Assembly (NCBI GenBank): GCA_951640165.1
Contig: OX621247.1
Span: 26,944,001 to 27,008,000, forward strand
Source: Pseudoips prasinana
Lineage: Eukaryota > Arthropoda > Insecta > Lepidoptera > Nolidae
Direction: 5' to 3'
Length of the DNA: 64,000 nt
The notes under the pieces were generated by a model. The model did no database searches, was not told the DNA's origin, and saw only the letters and a list, made by a program, of their open reading frames with translations. This document shows positions 22,471 to 32,813 of the stretch, one piece after another (position 1 is the stretch's first letter; each line of letters begins with the position of its first letter). A program made the translations under genes and the position numbers.

Positions 22471-22654
22471 AAACTTTATGTTTAATTTATTATATTTAGG
22501 GGTCATTTTAATTATTTTTTTTTATATCTTCTCTCCCGTACCGCCATTCTTTGAGCCATTTAATAGATGGCTCAAAGAATGGCGGTACGGGAGAGAAGAT
22601 ATAAAAAAAAAAATTAAAATGACCCCTAAATATAATAAATTAAACATAAAGTTT
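22471..22654. repeat. Inverted repeat with 88-nt arms
   Basis: Arms 22471-22559 and 22567-22654 are reverse complements with at most a couple of differences, confined to an A/T run. The loop is 7 nt (TTAATAG). Each arm contains CTCTCCCGTACCGCCATTC. No other copy of the arm was seen in the window. Confidence 0.9.
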
Positions 22655-22864
22655 CTGATGTAGTTGAATGTCGGTTGTATAATCTGAAGCACAAAGACGC
22701 TATAATTTGAACCACTTTGGTTGTTACCCGTATACTAACTACTTGGACAAAAGAGGCGAGCAGGGTTCAAGCCGTCTCTGACCATAAGTTTTTTGACTAA
22801 ATAGTCCAGTAGAAGCCTCCTACGCTCCCATACAATGTATGCTAAATGCAAAACTTTAAAGGTT

Positions 22865-23035
22865 TACCGATCCGTAAATAACTGGCGTAGTTAATATAAT
22901 CATTTCATTTTAATCATAAAGGCACGTTAAGCTTAGGATCCCGATTGTAGTCATTATACAAGAGTCCTTAAGTCATGTCAGAGGGATACTAGGTGGCTTG
23001 AACAATTCTGACACTAGGGTAGCCGCTGCTTCTTT
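22865..23035 (+). mobile_element. 5S-rRNA-like SINE, diverged copy
   Basis: ACCGATCCGTAAATAACTGG then CCCGATTGTAGTCATTA and GTCAGAGGGATACTAGGTGG match the family best seen at 40400-40625. The 5S-like head is badly decayed. Confidence 0.5.
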
Positions 23036-23051
23036 AATATAAGAGAATCTT

Positions 23052-23455
23052 TAAAAATATATCTAAAACTACAAATCTCGATAATTAAAAGTATAACTAA
23101 TCTTCTTGACAATAAGTTGATATAAGCTAACTAAATCAAAGCAATTTTAATATTATTAATAAATTGCTAATCCCACTAATATCTATTATAAAGGCGAAAG
23201 TTTGTGAGTGTGTATGTTTGTTACTTCTTCACGTCTAAACGGCTGGGGCGCTTTTAATTAAATTTGGTATGGAGTTAGCTAACACCCTGGATTAGCACAT
23301 AGGCTATAATTTATTAAGTTTATCGCGGGTAAAACCGCGGGGCACAGCTAGTAAATATCTGTATGTAACTAGAAGTATACTTAACTATATTACTACGAAC
23401 ATGTTCTGACTATTTACAAGTGCTTTTTTAAAGACTACGTGAATAAAAACTTTTT
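23052..23455 (+). mobile_element. LINE-A 3' UTR copy, split by Heli-1
   Basis: LINE-A sequence runs to 23170 and resumes at 23352 (TAAATATCTGTATGTAACTA), ending GACTACGTGAATAAAAAC. The Helitron at 23171-23351 interrupts it. Confidence 0.8.
23171..23351 (+). mobile_element. Non-autonomous Helitron, family Heli-1
   Basis: Starts TCCCACTAATATCTATTATA after an A (23170) and ends GGGGCACAGCTAG before a T (23352), with CGCGGGTAAAACCGCG just upstream forming the 3' hairpin. 181 bp, no coding. Confidence 0.9.
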
Positions 23456-23644
23456 TCTTTTCTACGATACATTTTTCTAGAATCGCTCATCCTTAAAGCT
23501 GCTACATTGTCCCATGTCTGTACTGAACCGCATTAATATTCAGTCTCGAGGCCCATAAAAGTTTTACAATTCCAATTTGTACTTCGAGTCTAGATTCCTT
23601 GTTTTTTGTAAAACAAAAAGTTGCGTTGGAGATGTGCGTTACAT

Positions 23645-24250
23645 TTTTAGGGTTCCGTAGCCAAATGGCAAAAACGCAACCCTTATAGATTCGTCATGTC
23701 TGTCTGTCTGTCCGTCCGTTGTCACAGCCACTTTTTTCCGAAACTATAAGAGCTGTACTGTTGAAACTTGGTAAGTAGATGTATTCTGTGAACCGCATTA
23801 AGATTTTCGCACCAAAATGGAAATATAATTATAATTTTGGGGGTTCCCCATACATAGAACTGAAACTCAAATTTTTTTTTCAAATTAATCTTACATGTGG
23901 GTTGTCTATGGATAGATAGATCTTCAAAAATTATATTGAGGTTCCTAATATCGTTTTTTTCTAAACTGAATAGTTTGCGCGAGAGACACTTCCAAAGTGG
24001 AAAAATGAGTGCCCCCCCCCCCCCCCCTGTAACTTCTAAAATAAGAGAATGATAAAACTAAATAAAATATATGATGTACATTACCATGTAAACTAACAAC
24101 GGAAATTGGTTTGAACGAGATCTATTAAGTAGTTTTTTTTATTGCGTCATAAATCGTAAACCGCAATTTACCTTTCATTTAATCAACTGAAATACTTGCT
24201 GCTGCGGTACCCTTCATGGGCGAGTCCGACTCGCACTTGGCCGGTTTTTT
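23645..24250 (+). mobile_element. GTTCCG repeat, longest copy
   Basis: Begins AGGGTTCCGTAGCCAAATGG, has the GTCTGTCTGTCTGTCCGTCC block, a 16-nt C homopolymer (24012-24027), and ends GAGTCCGACTCGCACTTGGC then CGGTTTTTT. About 600 bp, no ORF. Confidence 0.85.
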
Positions 24251-24404
24251 TTATTTCTCAGATCAATGCTACATAGCTTTAATAGCATTTTCAATTCCTT
24301 CGTTCGTTGAAAATAGTCTTGTAGCTGTGATCGAACGCCGGGTTGACATGTCATTTCATTCGTCGTCGTGACGAAGTTCGGCAATATATATTTATTTATA
24401 TGAT

Positions 24405-24485
24405 AACAAGGCAAACGATCAAGTGGGTCACCTGATGGTAAGTGATCACCGCCGCCCAAGGACACGCGCAACGTTAGAGGAGCCA
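24405..24485 (-). mobile_element. Lepidopteran repeat end, GGCGGTGATCACTTACC motif
   Basis: CACCTGATGGTAAGTGATCA and CCGCCGCCCAAGGACAC correspond to the plus-strand sites at 33155-33240 and 39435-39485. Probably a LINE or SINE 3' end; family not resolved. Confidence 0.5.
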
Positions 24486-24990
24486 AATCCCAGGTCGGAC
24501 AAAAACGGTGATAGTGATAAATTACTGCTAAAAAAGTCCCAGTGTCAGCCCGGAGTCTAGAAGTTGGCGGTATTACATCCTCGTTTTACTGTCGTATCTC
24601 TACAGGCTAACTCGCCGAACATCGTTTTCGTAAATGGCGTTCAAATAAATAAAGGTTAAAAACGACTTAATCAATCGTTAAATCGGCTTCCATGACCACA
24701 TGTCACGTGTAAATGGTCCGGAATCGATTGTCAACGTTCAAGCCCATTTTACGATTGAGAAAGTCATTTTTAACCTTTATTTATTTGAAAGCCATTTACG
24801 AAAACAATTCGGCGACTTAGCCGTTTGAGCCCCTGGACGTCTCAGCTATCTGTCCCATCGGCTTATGAGAGTGCGAGAGTAAAAAGTGTTTGGGCATACA
24901 CTTGTGCACTATAACACGTCCCGAGCAGATGGCTAATCTATATTGTGACTGGTCGCTATGGCTGAAATTCGGCCAGGATGTTTTATAATA
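24486..24990 (+). mobile_element. SINE-4 split by a foldback MITE
   Basis: The 5' part (CAGCCCGGAGTCTAGAAGTT, GGCGGTATTACATCC) ends at about 24604. The 3' part (TTGTGCACTATAACACGTCC, GAGCAGATGGCTAATC, GAAATTCGGCC) starts after 24822. The tRNA head is mostly lost. Confidence 0.65.
24605..24822. mobile_element. Foldback MITE with ~60-bp inverted termini
   Basis: GGCTAACTCGCCGAACATCG and its partner ending CGGCGACTTAGCC start arms that extend through AAATAAATAAAGGTTAAAAA. The interior TCCGGAATCGATTGTCAACG resembles 43955-43970 in the larger foldback. Target duplication not clear. Confidence 0.75.
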
Positions 24991-25790
24991 GTGCCCAATA
25001 TTATAGCAAAAATTACTTTGACAATATATAGCGCAAAAATGTATATAGGTATGTCCTTCATCTAAAAATTAAATCGAATCCATTAAGTGTTAGATTATCT
25101 ATACATTATATGTAGGAAAATCGTAGGAAAGTCAAAACTGTACATTGAATATTTTTTAAGAATGATACTTGGGGCTTGATCTACATTCGATATCGAAGCC
25201 AAAAATATAGTTTTTAGAATTTTTGTCAGTATGTCTGTTTGTATGTCTGGGCAAAACTCAAAAAGTACATAAATAATAAATAAATAAAAAAGGTTTTTAT
25301 TCACGTAGACTTTAAAAAGGCGCTTGTAAATAGTCAGAACATGTTTGTAGTAATATAGTTGTATACATTAGATATTATTTCTAGTAACATAGATATTTAG
25401 GTACATCTTGTATGAAAACATTTATAACAGAAATGATATTTAGCTAGCTCGTATCAAGTTATTGTCAAGAGATTATGTTTAATTATCTAGTTTAAGTCTA
25501 ATATTTTTACTACATATTGTCAATGGTTCTGTCTATATTAAAGGTATTATTATTATGACGAACCTTGTGTTAATAACGACGGTCGCGCTTTAATGCTACC
25601 ACCGGATCCAATGCGCCCCAACTGAGAAGACCCAGCGAAACAAACTCAGTGGGTTCATCTACTACCGGTTTCAACACGACCCAGTTGAGACGGTCCGGCG
25701 AAACATACTCAAGCGGGCATGAACACGGGATTTGGTCCAATTAGAGTAAGCTTGTTATAAAACCTAATACAATTTCCTAAAAATGATTTA

Positions 25791-27554
25791 TTAGTTTTGC
25801 TTAGGTACTCTAAAGCCTGGCATGGCTAGTTTGTTTTTATTCCTAGTATTTATATTATGCAGTTCACTTTTCTTTTTATAATTATGAATATTTTTTCTAA
25901 CAAACATTATATTCTGATATATATATTCCGATGGCACAGTAAGTATATTTATTTCTTTAAACAAATTTCGCAAAGAATCGCGACTGCCTAAACCATAAAT
26001 GGCTCTGACTGCTCTTTTCTGCAATACAAAAATAGTACCTATGTCAGCCGCCGAACCCCACAGCAGAATGCCATACGACATAATGCTATGAAAGTACGCG
26101 AAATACACTAATCTAGCAGTTTGTTCATCTGACAATTGCCTTATTTTCCAGACAGCATAGGAAGCCGAACTTAATTTACCTGCTAACTTTTCAATCTGAG
26201 GACCCCATTGCAATTTTGAATCAAGTGTCAATCCTAAAAATACGGTCGATGGGACTAAATCTAATATTTTCGCATTAAGTGCAACTGTTGGTACAATTTG
26301 AGTCACATTCGGCAATGAGAACCTGATGCATTTAGTTTTCCCTGCATTTAACAAGAGATTATTTGCCGAAAACCATTCTGATATAAAGCTGAGTGTTTTA
26401 TTATGCTCAATAAGATCTTTATCCTTTCTATTTACTTTAAATATGAGCGACGTATCATCAGCGAACAAAACTATCTCTGATACTTTCTCTACCAGATAAG
26501 GGAGATCATTTATATAAACTAGAAATAAAAATGGGCCCAATATAGACCCCTGGGGCACCCCCATTTTCACAGGATGACGTGCCGAAGTGACACCGCCTAT
26601 CGAAACCATCTGTTGTCGCCCCGATAAATAGGACATCACAAGATCAAGAGATGTGCCAGATATTCCATAGTACTTCAGTTTAACAACGAGCGTACGATGA
26701 TCAACGCAATCGAAAGCCTTAGAGAGATCACAGCAAACTCCCAGCGCATCCTGTGATCCCTCCCAAGCCTCCAATATTGATCTAATTAATGTGCAACCTG
26801 CATCCTGAGTAGAGCGGCCCCTTGTAAACCCGAACTGCTTGTTATGCAATATCTCATTCACGTTAAAGTGCGACAACATTTGGCTGAGCATCAGCTTTTC
26901 AAATATTTTACTTAAAGCTGGCAGTATTGAGATAGGCCTATAATTCGTGGCAATTTTTGAACAACCTGCCTTGAAAATGGGTATTATCTTACTTATTTTC
27001 ATTAAATCGGGAAAGACACCATCACTTATACAGCCATTGAAGATGGCTGCAAGGATTGTAGCAATGTTTAGTATGATTGATTCAATTGCTTTAACAGACA
27101 GTCCCCACAAATCTTCTGTGCCTTTCCTTTTAATACTCTTAAAAGCTTTTATAATATCATCACTTGTTACGGATTTAAAACTAAAGTTAGGTACAGTTTG
27201 TTTTACGCTTTGATTTAAAAAGAGTTCAGCCACATCTGGTGATGATGCGAGACACTTAGTAATATCCACGGGTATATTTGCAAAAAAAGCACCAAAAAAA
27301 TTGGCAATGGTAAGCTTGTCTGAAACCAGTTCATCACCAATATTCAATACTAATGTTTGATCTCTTGATCTACTTTTACCAGTTTCAATATTAATTATTT
27401 GCCAAGCTGATTTTATTTTATTATCAGATTTTTTAATTTTATCTCTTATATATAAAGATTTAGCTTGAATGCAAACCTTTTTAAAAATTTTTGAATAATT
27501 TCTAACATAATTAATAAAATTGACATCAGTTTTATAGGACCTTCTGTCATACAA
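25791..27554 (-). CDS. LINE-A reverse transcriptase ORF (C-terminally frameshifted)
   Basis: The product would copy the element's RNA into DNA at the nicked target. Within the 587-residue frame I see NYRPISILPALSKIFEKL (about 204-221), QFGFTRGRSTQD (240-251), motif A with catalytic aspartate in CCDLSKAFDCVDH (274-286), GVPQGSILGPFLF (332-344), motif C FADD (364-367), and NAGKTKCIRF (403-412). The post-RT connector runs to AMPGFRV. The frame then ends early because of a 4-nt insertion relative to copy A, and the following approximately 60 codons are deleted. The apparent start codon is TTG within the linker, not a genuine start: upstream, a one-base loss near 27566 separates it from the WATQGIR-type linker, and another shift separates that from the endonuclease. 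Non-functional as it stands, although the catalytic residues are intact. Confidence 0.9.
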   Translation of the reverse strand: MYDRRSYKTDVNFINYVRNYSKIFKKVCIQAKSLYIRDKIKKSDNKIKSAWQIINIETGKSRSRDQTLVLNIGDELVSDKLTIANFFGAFFANIPVDITKCLASSPDVAELFLNQSVKQTVPNFSFKSVTSDDIIKAFKSIKRKGTEDLWGLSVKAIESIILNIATILAAIFNGCISDGVFPDLMKISKIIPIFKAGCSKIATNYRPISILPALSKIFEKLMLSQMLSHFNVNEILHNKQFGFTRGRSTQDAGCTLIRSILEAWEGSQDALGVCCDLSKAFDCVDHRTLVVKLKYYGISGTSLDLVMSYLSGRQQMVSIGGVTSARHPVKMGVPQGSILGPFLFLVYINDLPYLVEKVSEIVLFADDTSLIFKVNRKDKDLIEHNKTLSFISEWFSANNLLLNAGKTKCIRFSLPNVTQIVPTVALNAKILDLVPSTVFLGLTLDSKLQWGPQIEKLAGKLSSASYAVWKIRQLSDEQTARLVYFAYFHSIMSYGILLWGSAADIGTIFVLQKRAVRAIYGLGSRDSLRNLFKEINILTVPSEYIYQNIMFVRKNIHNYKKKSELHNINTRNKNKLAMPGFRVPKQN

Positions 27555-27640
27555 CTCATATAAAAATCTCTACTCAGTCTAATGCCTTGAGTTGCCCAAG
27601 AACTAAATTTTATCTTATTACTGTCACCCGTTATGTTTTT

Positions 27641-28312
27641 TTATTTTACAAGCTTTATTAAATTCTTTGCAAATACAGTGGAATAATGTAGTGTACATAT
27701 CGTTAGGGTTACTTTTGTTTGGCACAAACTATTCTCCAGGTTGTTACTGAACTTTCCCAAATTAGATTTTGTTAAAGGTCTAAAACTAATTTTTTGTTTA
27801 TTTATATTTATCTCATTTTTTATCTTTACTATTTGGCATTTATGGTCAGAGCGAACACCAGCCACCAAACACTTCTCAGAGACATCAAAGTTGGTAATTA
27901 TGTTATCAATGCAAGTAGCAGATGTGGGTGTGACTCTCGTGGCCTCAGAGAACAAGCATTTAAGGTTAAAGGACCGAAATACAGATAGAAATATGTTTAT
28001 TTCAGGTGAATCTGCTAAAAAGTTCATATTAAAATCACCACATACAAGGATTTTTTTTACTTTTAATTTCTTAAGAATGTCTTCTATTGTTGCTGTAAAA
28101 AGCTTTAAATCGGATGCTGGTGGTCTATACACACATATTATACAATAAAACTGCGTCTCTACACATGCCACCTCACACACACGCTCAATAGATAGTTGGC
28201 ATATATCTTTACGTTCTTTAAATTTAATTTGGTCTCGAAGTAGTATCAGTACTCCACCACCCTCTGCCGAAACCCTATTATAAAAGCTGGCGACCCTATA
28301 GCCACAGACACT
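27641..28312 (-). pseudogene. LINE-A AP-type endonuclease, N-terminally truncated
   Basis: The apurinic-like endonuclease domain nicks target DNA for target-primed reverse transcription. The open frame extends to 28372, but its first 20 codons come from the flanking Helitron, so the LINE part starts at 28312. Counting from the Helitron-derived start, I see GYR and GGGVLILLR (24-46), VYRPP (81-85), GDFN (112-115), CIDNIIT (154-160) and the catalytic-type SDH (175-177). The first third of the domain, including the usual metal-binding glutamate, is missing because of 5' truncation. The frame then hits a stop at 27641-27643 before the linker to RT, where a shift has occurred near an A-rich run. 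Confidence 0.85.
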
Positions 28313-28468
28313 AAAAGTACTGCATGGATTTACTTCAAATTTTGCATGAATATTACTAAGAGGTCGGGTCATATATATATGCTACATATTCTCACGCTAT
28401 CACCTACGGGAGAGGAGCTGTGATAATTTATAAAATTTAACGCGGGTAAAACCGCGGGGCACAGCTAT

Positions 28469-29504
28469 ACAATATTACATAACCCAATTTAAAAAATACA
28501 TTTAATAGTTTATAAAACAGGTATTTACCTTTCTTTACCGACTCCATAGTGCACCTACCATATTTTGTCTGCATCACCCCAAGGTTCCTGGCAGTGAATG
28601 CCTTTGGCATTAAGTTCGCTTCTGTACATTGTTGTGCATAAAGTAAAAGAAAAGAAAATATTTAGTTTTATTAACAAGCCTGCAACATAAGATGCAATCG
28701 ATTTACTAAAATTATTAAAAAATATCTGAATTTATTTTAGTTAAAGCCCCCAAAGCCATGCCAATTAAGCTACGGTGACTAGGATAAACTTTGTTTCCAC
28801 TAAAGATTATTATTTAATTTCCAATACATATCCAATACATAACCAATATATTGCACTACTATTCAATGTTAAAAACATTGAATATTAGTGCAATGTATTG
28901 GTTACCAATTATAATTCGGCCCGCATTTCCATAGTTACGTGTGGGTATATCAACCAAAACAAAATCTTGAATCATTATCATGTTTTTACTATTTACATCA
29001 TATTTCGTTTTGAAAATGGTTTCATTTTGTGTTCCTAAGCCGTTGGTGATATCTTTTGAATGATCCATGCGGGCCTATAGATTGGACCCTCAAGGTTCTT
29101 TTTTAAATTTACCATTGACTATATTTTCGTGTAGTGAGGAAGTATTATATTTGATCCCACTTTCACACGGTAAAGATACATGCGCTTATCATATTGAACT
29201 TCATAAATGTAACGTTCATAAATCTAGTTTTAAAACTGAAAAACTTCGTCCAATGTATAAAATGCAAACTGAGATATATTTCGAGAGTTCGATCCCCGTA
29301 TTAGTTTCCTTTAAGTTTCCGTATTACTTAACGTATGTCTGGATGTAACCTAGATTATAGGAAAATATAGGTAAGTTAAGCTGAGGAAATATACCTATTA
29401 CTATGAAGTTTGAAGTAAAATATTTGTTGCATTTTGCATACGTATTAAATAACGCTGTTTAACACGTCATTATTTCCAGTTAATACTGAAAACATACATA
29501 CATA
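28469..29504. other. No recognisable gene
   Basis: Apart from the hairpin at 28840-28904, only short unremarkable ORFs are present (28859-29068 -, 29067-29348 +). Confidence 0.45.
28840..28904. repeat. 31-bp inverted repeat
   Basis: Arms 28840-28870 and 28874-28904 (TAACCAATATATTGCACTAC...) pair with two mismatches around a 3-nt loop. Confidence 0.85.
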
Positions 29505-29560
29505 GACTCATGCATGTTTCCCAGAGGGGTAGACAGAGACAACGGACTTCCATTTGCTGA
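29505..29560 (+). mobile_element. REP-B fragment
   Basis: CCCAGAGGGGTAGACAGAGA followed by CAACGGACTTCCATTTGCTG matches 53657-53710. Confidence 0.6.
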
Positions 29561-29735
29561 AAACAAGCCAACTTTATTTGCGTTGACGTGATTTTTGGGC
29601 CCTATTTTTGTGTATAGACATAGCCATAATGTGGGTCCTTATCCATGCGCTTATACTCATAGGAGTACAAACGCAAGAATTTTGACTGACCAGTCTTTGT
29701 AAAATACCATACGTTTTGATAAGACTTGCCCGGAG

Positions 29736-29866
29736 TAACGCAGTATCTTAAGTCGAAAGTCATCGACCAGTGTATTTTGCCAGCTATGACTTGCGGAACA
29801 GAGACGTGGTTACTTACTACGATAACGGGGCTCATTAGAAGCCTCGAGGTTACCCAAGAGAGAGAG
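29736..29866 (+). pseudogene. RTE LINE ORF fragment
   Basis: The frame reads YLKSKVIDQCILPAMTCGTE, the counterpart of CLKSKVFDQCVLPVMTYGTE in the RTE ORF (residues about 343-362), then GLIRSLEVTQ. A few codons are gained after the ETW motif. The match dissolves into a (GA)n run at 29857-29877. Confidence 0.75.
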
Positions 29867-30131
29867 AGAGAGAGAAAGTTGCGTGCACACATTTTCTTTC
29901 TTTCTTATTAGTTAAGTTTCGAATATCTAGTTTTACTTAAGTGGTGTGGTCAAAAGTATAAAACAAACATATTAAGAATAACAAAAAATCCATACATAAA
30001 TGAGTAGTGGCTCGTAGAGAACCGACACAGCGTATTATCTATGTAGTTTATACATAATGAGTTAAATCTTGTCATTCTCATTAAATATAAAACTTTGATT
30101 CTATGTAAAATTGGTTTGATAAGACCATCTA

Positions 30132-30481
30132 CTGGCTGCCTCGTTGGTCTAGCGGTAACGTGTTCAACCGCAGATAATGAGGTCCTGGGTTCAAATCCCG
30201 GGTCGGAACAAAAATAAATTTTGGGATTTTTCTGTAAAGAAAATTTCTCAGTAACAGCCCGAAGTCTTGGAGTTGGCGGTATAATGCCCCCGTACCTCGG
30301 AGAGCACGTAAAGCCATCGGTCCTGTACCTGAGTTCTTTCCAGTCGTGTCGCTAGGCGTTCCATCGGATCACGAGAGTGATGGAATAGAAAGTGCTCCTG
30401 GCCCGCGCAGATGGCTAATCTCTATTGAGCCTGGCCGCTGTTGCCGAAATTCGGCCTATCGGATAAAAATTATTATTATCA
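30132..30481 (+). mobile_element. SINE-4 (tRNA-headed), full-length copy
   Basis: CTGGCTGCCTCGTTGGTCTA has the A box (TGGTCTAGCGGTAACG), and GGGTTCAAATCCCGGGTCGG carries the B box. The body continues with GTCTTGGAGTTGGCGGT, TTCTTTCCAGTCGTGTCGC, CAGATGGCTAATCTC and CGAAATTCGGCC, ending in an (ATT)n tail. Best reference copy for the family here. Confidence 0.85.
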
Positions 30482-30883
30482 TGTAAAACGGAGATCACTG
30501 TCACATTGGCTTATTGCTTCCTACTTACAAGCCAACGTTTTATTCTCACTGGAAACTGGAATATTGAGAACGTTCCAACTGGGCCACCGTTCTGCAAACT
30601 ACTCCGTATGATTGTTCTGGCTTGTGGATGTAGGTCGGTTTAGGCATCGTTTTAGCTAGTATTAAGAAAAGAAATCTCTTCTAAGACAGCGTGGAAACGC
30701 TCTTAGGATATAAAAACTCCGCGGCTAAAGCTGTATCTCGGCCGCTTCTTTGATGATATCATCATCATAATATAAATACGTGAAGCAAAAACTTTGTACC
30801 TCTTTTTAGAAAATGGGGCGAATGGAGGGGTATAAAATTTGGACCACATAAAGTTGATATGGAGAAAGAGTGCATAAAGCTAA
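30482..30883. other. No recognisable feature
   Basis: Nothing recognisable. Confidence 0.45.
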
Positions 30884-31143
30884 TCTATATATATAAAAAT
30901 CAATGCCACTTTTCGTTGTAATGTTATAACTCAACAACGCCTTTACCGATTTGGCTAATTTTGGTCTTGAATTATTCGTGGAAGATCAGGGAAGGTTTGT
31001 ACGTAGAGAAAATTAAAAAAAAAGCCTTGAAAAAGTGTAAAATAAACATCTTTCTATATTTTTTTGTTTGAATAAATGAAATTAATAATCATTTTTTTTA
31101 TTACTATGCCTTATACGTAGCGAAGCACGTACCGGGCCGCTAG
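30884..31143 (+). mobile_element. Non-autonomous Helitron, family Heli-3
   Basis: Starts TCTATATATATAAAAATCAA after A (30883), ends CGTACCGGGCCGCTAG before T (31144), with an ACGTAGCGAAGCACGT near-hairpin upstream. 260 bp. A sister copy is at 57203-57437. Confidence 0.9.
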
Positions 31144-31403
31144 TATTTTTATGTAAAGGGCATTCAAAGTAGATTATTTTAAATTAAACGTTACACACAC
31201 TACCATGCTTTTGACACACTGACAAAGCGAGAAGGGATGATAAACTGAGTGTCAAATTTCAGTACAGACTATTTTTTTTTGCTTTTAATCCTTATAGTCT
31301 TTGACATTGGAACCTTAATAGTCGAAAAAGTGCAATCTCTAATTCTTTCAATTTTATTTCGATGGTTGTACGCATATATTTTATTATTTGTTTTGTTTTT
31401 TTT

Positions 31404-31475
31404 TGCCGAGGCCTTTGTCGAGCCAAGGACGTCTTTCGGTTTTTATGATGATGGTGATGATGACGATGACTGACG
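31404..31475 (+). mobile_element. RTE/SINE tail fragment with (ATG)n
   Basis: GCCGAGGCCTTTGTCGAGCC, AAGGACGTCTTTCGG and a run of ATGATGATGGTGATGATG match the RTE 3' end. Confidence 0.6.
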
Positions 31476-32813
31476 ATTTCTTTGCGTTTTTGTTAGGATT
31501 TCAGATTGTATAAATATTACTGATATGTGCTCTGATCTATTACTTTCCGACTTCAAAAGAATGTCCACTTTGTGTTTTTGTACCGTAAGGCAGAGTTTTC
31601 GGGTTGTTCCCATATACGTTTATTGTTCCAAAGAGATCTATTTTAAAAAAAGTCTGTTTTATGTTTTAGAAACAAGATAGAAGTAACATAGAAGTAATAA
31701 AATATATACATATATTTTATTACAAATTTTGTAGAAAGAAATTTCAGAAAGGTTATCACACACGATCAGAATACATATTGTGTCATATTTTGCAATTGCG
31801 TACGCAATATTAATACTAGACTTACCAGCAGCTTTAATGGATCCCATAATTTTTCCACTACTTTTCTTACTATTCTTGATTTTTCTCTCTTATCTGCCAT
31901 TGATTTTACTTATTTTATACGTTGATGTCAGTAAACACTTGAAACTGGCCTTAATATTATTGTTTTATTTTAGCTGTAATTTTCTCATGAATAAATAAAA
32001 TAAAAGAGATTAGTTCTACAAAGGGCGGTCTCATCGCATTAATCGATCTCATCCAGACATCCTTAGGATGGATAGGAGCTCAAAATTAAATAATAGCTGT
32101 AGCTGTGCAATAAGAGATGTACAAAAGTTGTGGTCTATCCAAATCTCTTAGCAGTGACACACATTATTGTTGTAGTAGTGGTTTTGAGACTACGTGCACT
32201 ATGTGTCCTTGAATTGCATTAATGAAATGTGTAGCAAAAATAGTGAGCGGTAATTAAGACAAAATTAAGACAATATATAAAATATATAAGATAGAACACA
32301 GCTCTACAAAAAGTTGGCTTCAAGCAAACGTGCTATACAACTTCTACGAAGATTTTATATAACAATCCGAAACATTTTCAAGAAAATGATAGTAAGTCCC
32401 TCTGATAAATTATCTTGTTTAGCTCCATAGCATAGTTTGTTCATTAAGTGCTCTCAAAGTCTGCAGTCTGAAATTTCAGTAGGAATCCTTATGGGACGTT
32501 CATTACTCAAACAACAGGCTACCTTGCTTCCGGCTATGTCAATGAACTCTAGTTTAAGTTAATTTAGCTTCAAGAACTGATTTATGATGTTTTAAGAGAA
32601 TTAGGTTAGTTATATCATAACTAACGAAGTGAGACACCTGATTTCCTGATTATAATACGTGCGGGAGGTTTAAGTGGAGTAACAACCATGATATGAAGAA
32701 TAGGAGACTAAACCCTTACTTATAAACGCGAGTTATCTTAAGAAATGGTTGCGCTCATTCGGTTGAATGTAACATTTCAATGACAAAACCAACCAATCTT
32801 TTTTACATTTGAC
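31476..32813. other. No recognisable gene
   Basis: ORFs at 31659-31847 (-) and 31780-31998 (+) overlap and are hydrophobic only because the DNA is T-rich. No motif. Confidence 0.45.

Larger units (their letters stand above)
25269..28312 (-). mobile_element. LINE-A copy B (non-LTR retrotransposon, 5'-truncated)
   Basis: A 3,044-bp minus-strand insertion carries part of an endonuclease, most of an RT ORF, the 3' UTR and a (TTTA)n-like tail (25269-25290). It is flanked by AAAAGTAC at 25261-25268 and 28313-28320, an 8-bp target duplication inside Helitron-2. Compared with copy A it lacks about 364 bp spanning the ORF end and the proximal 3' UTR, and has frameshifts between EN and RT. It belongs to the CR1/Jockey superclade; the exact clade needs a tree. 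Confidence 0.9.
25098..28468 (+). mobile_element. Helitron-2 split by LINE-A copy B
   Basis: The 5' part (TCTATACATTATATG from 25098, preceded by A) matches 61425 onwards. The 3' part from 28313 matches 61609 onwards and ends CCGCGGGGCACAGCTAT, a CTAG end with one change. Helitron sequence is 25098-25268 plus 28313-28468; the LINE lies between. Confidence 0.8.

Noticed and set aside
24012..24027. C homopolymer as a regulatory G-quadruplex
   Set aside because: It is a length-variable run inside a dispersed repeat; the other copy has 11 nt.
27741..28148. 135-aa plus-strand ORF
   Set aside because: Antisense of the LINE-A endonuclease frame.
30132..30210. tRNA gene
   Set aside because: A and B boxes are present, but no complete cloverleaf can be drawn and the sequence continues as a SINE with many relatives.
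31249..31998. Hydrophobic ORFs on both strands
   Set aside because: Same composition effect; the first also runs into an RTE tail fragment.
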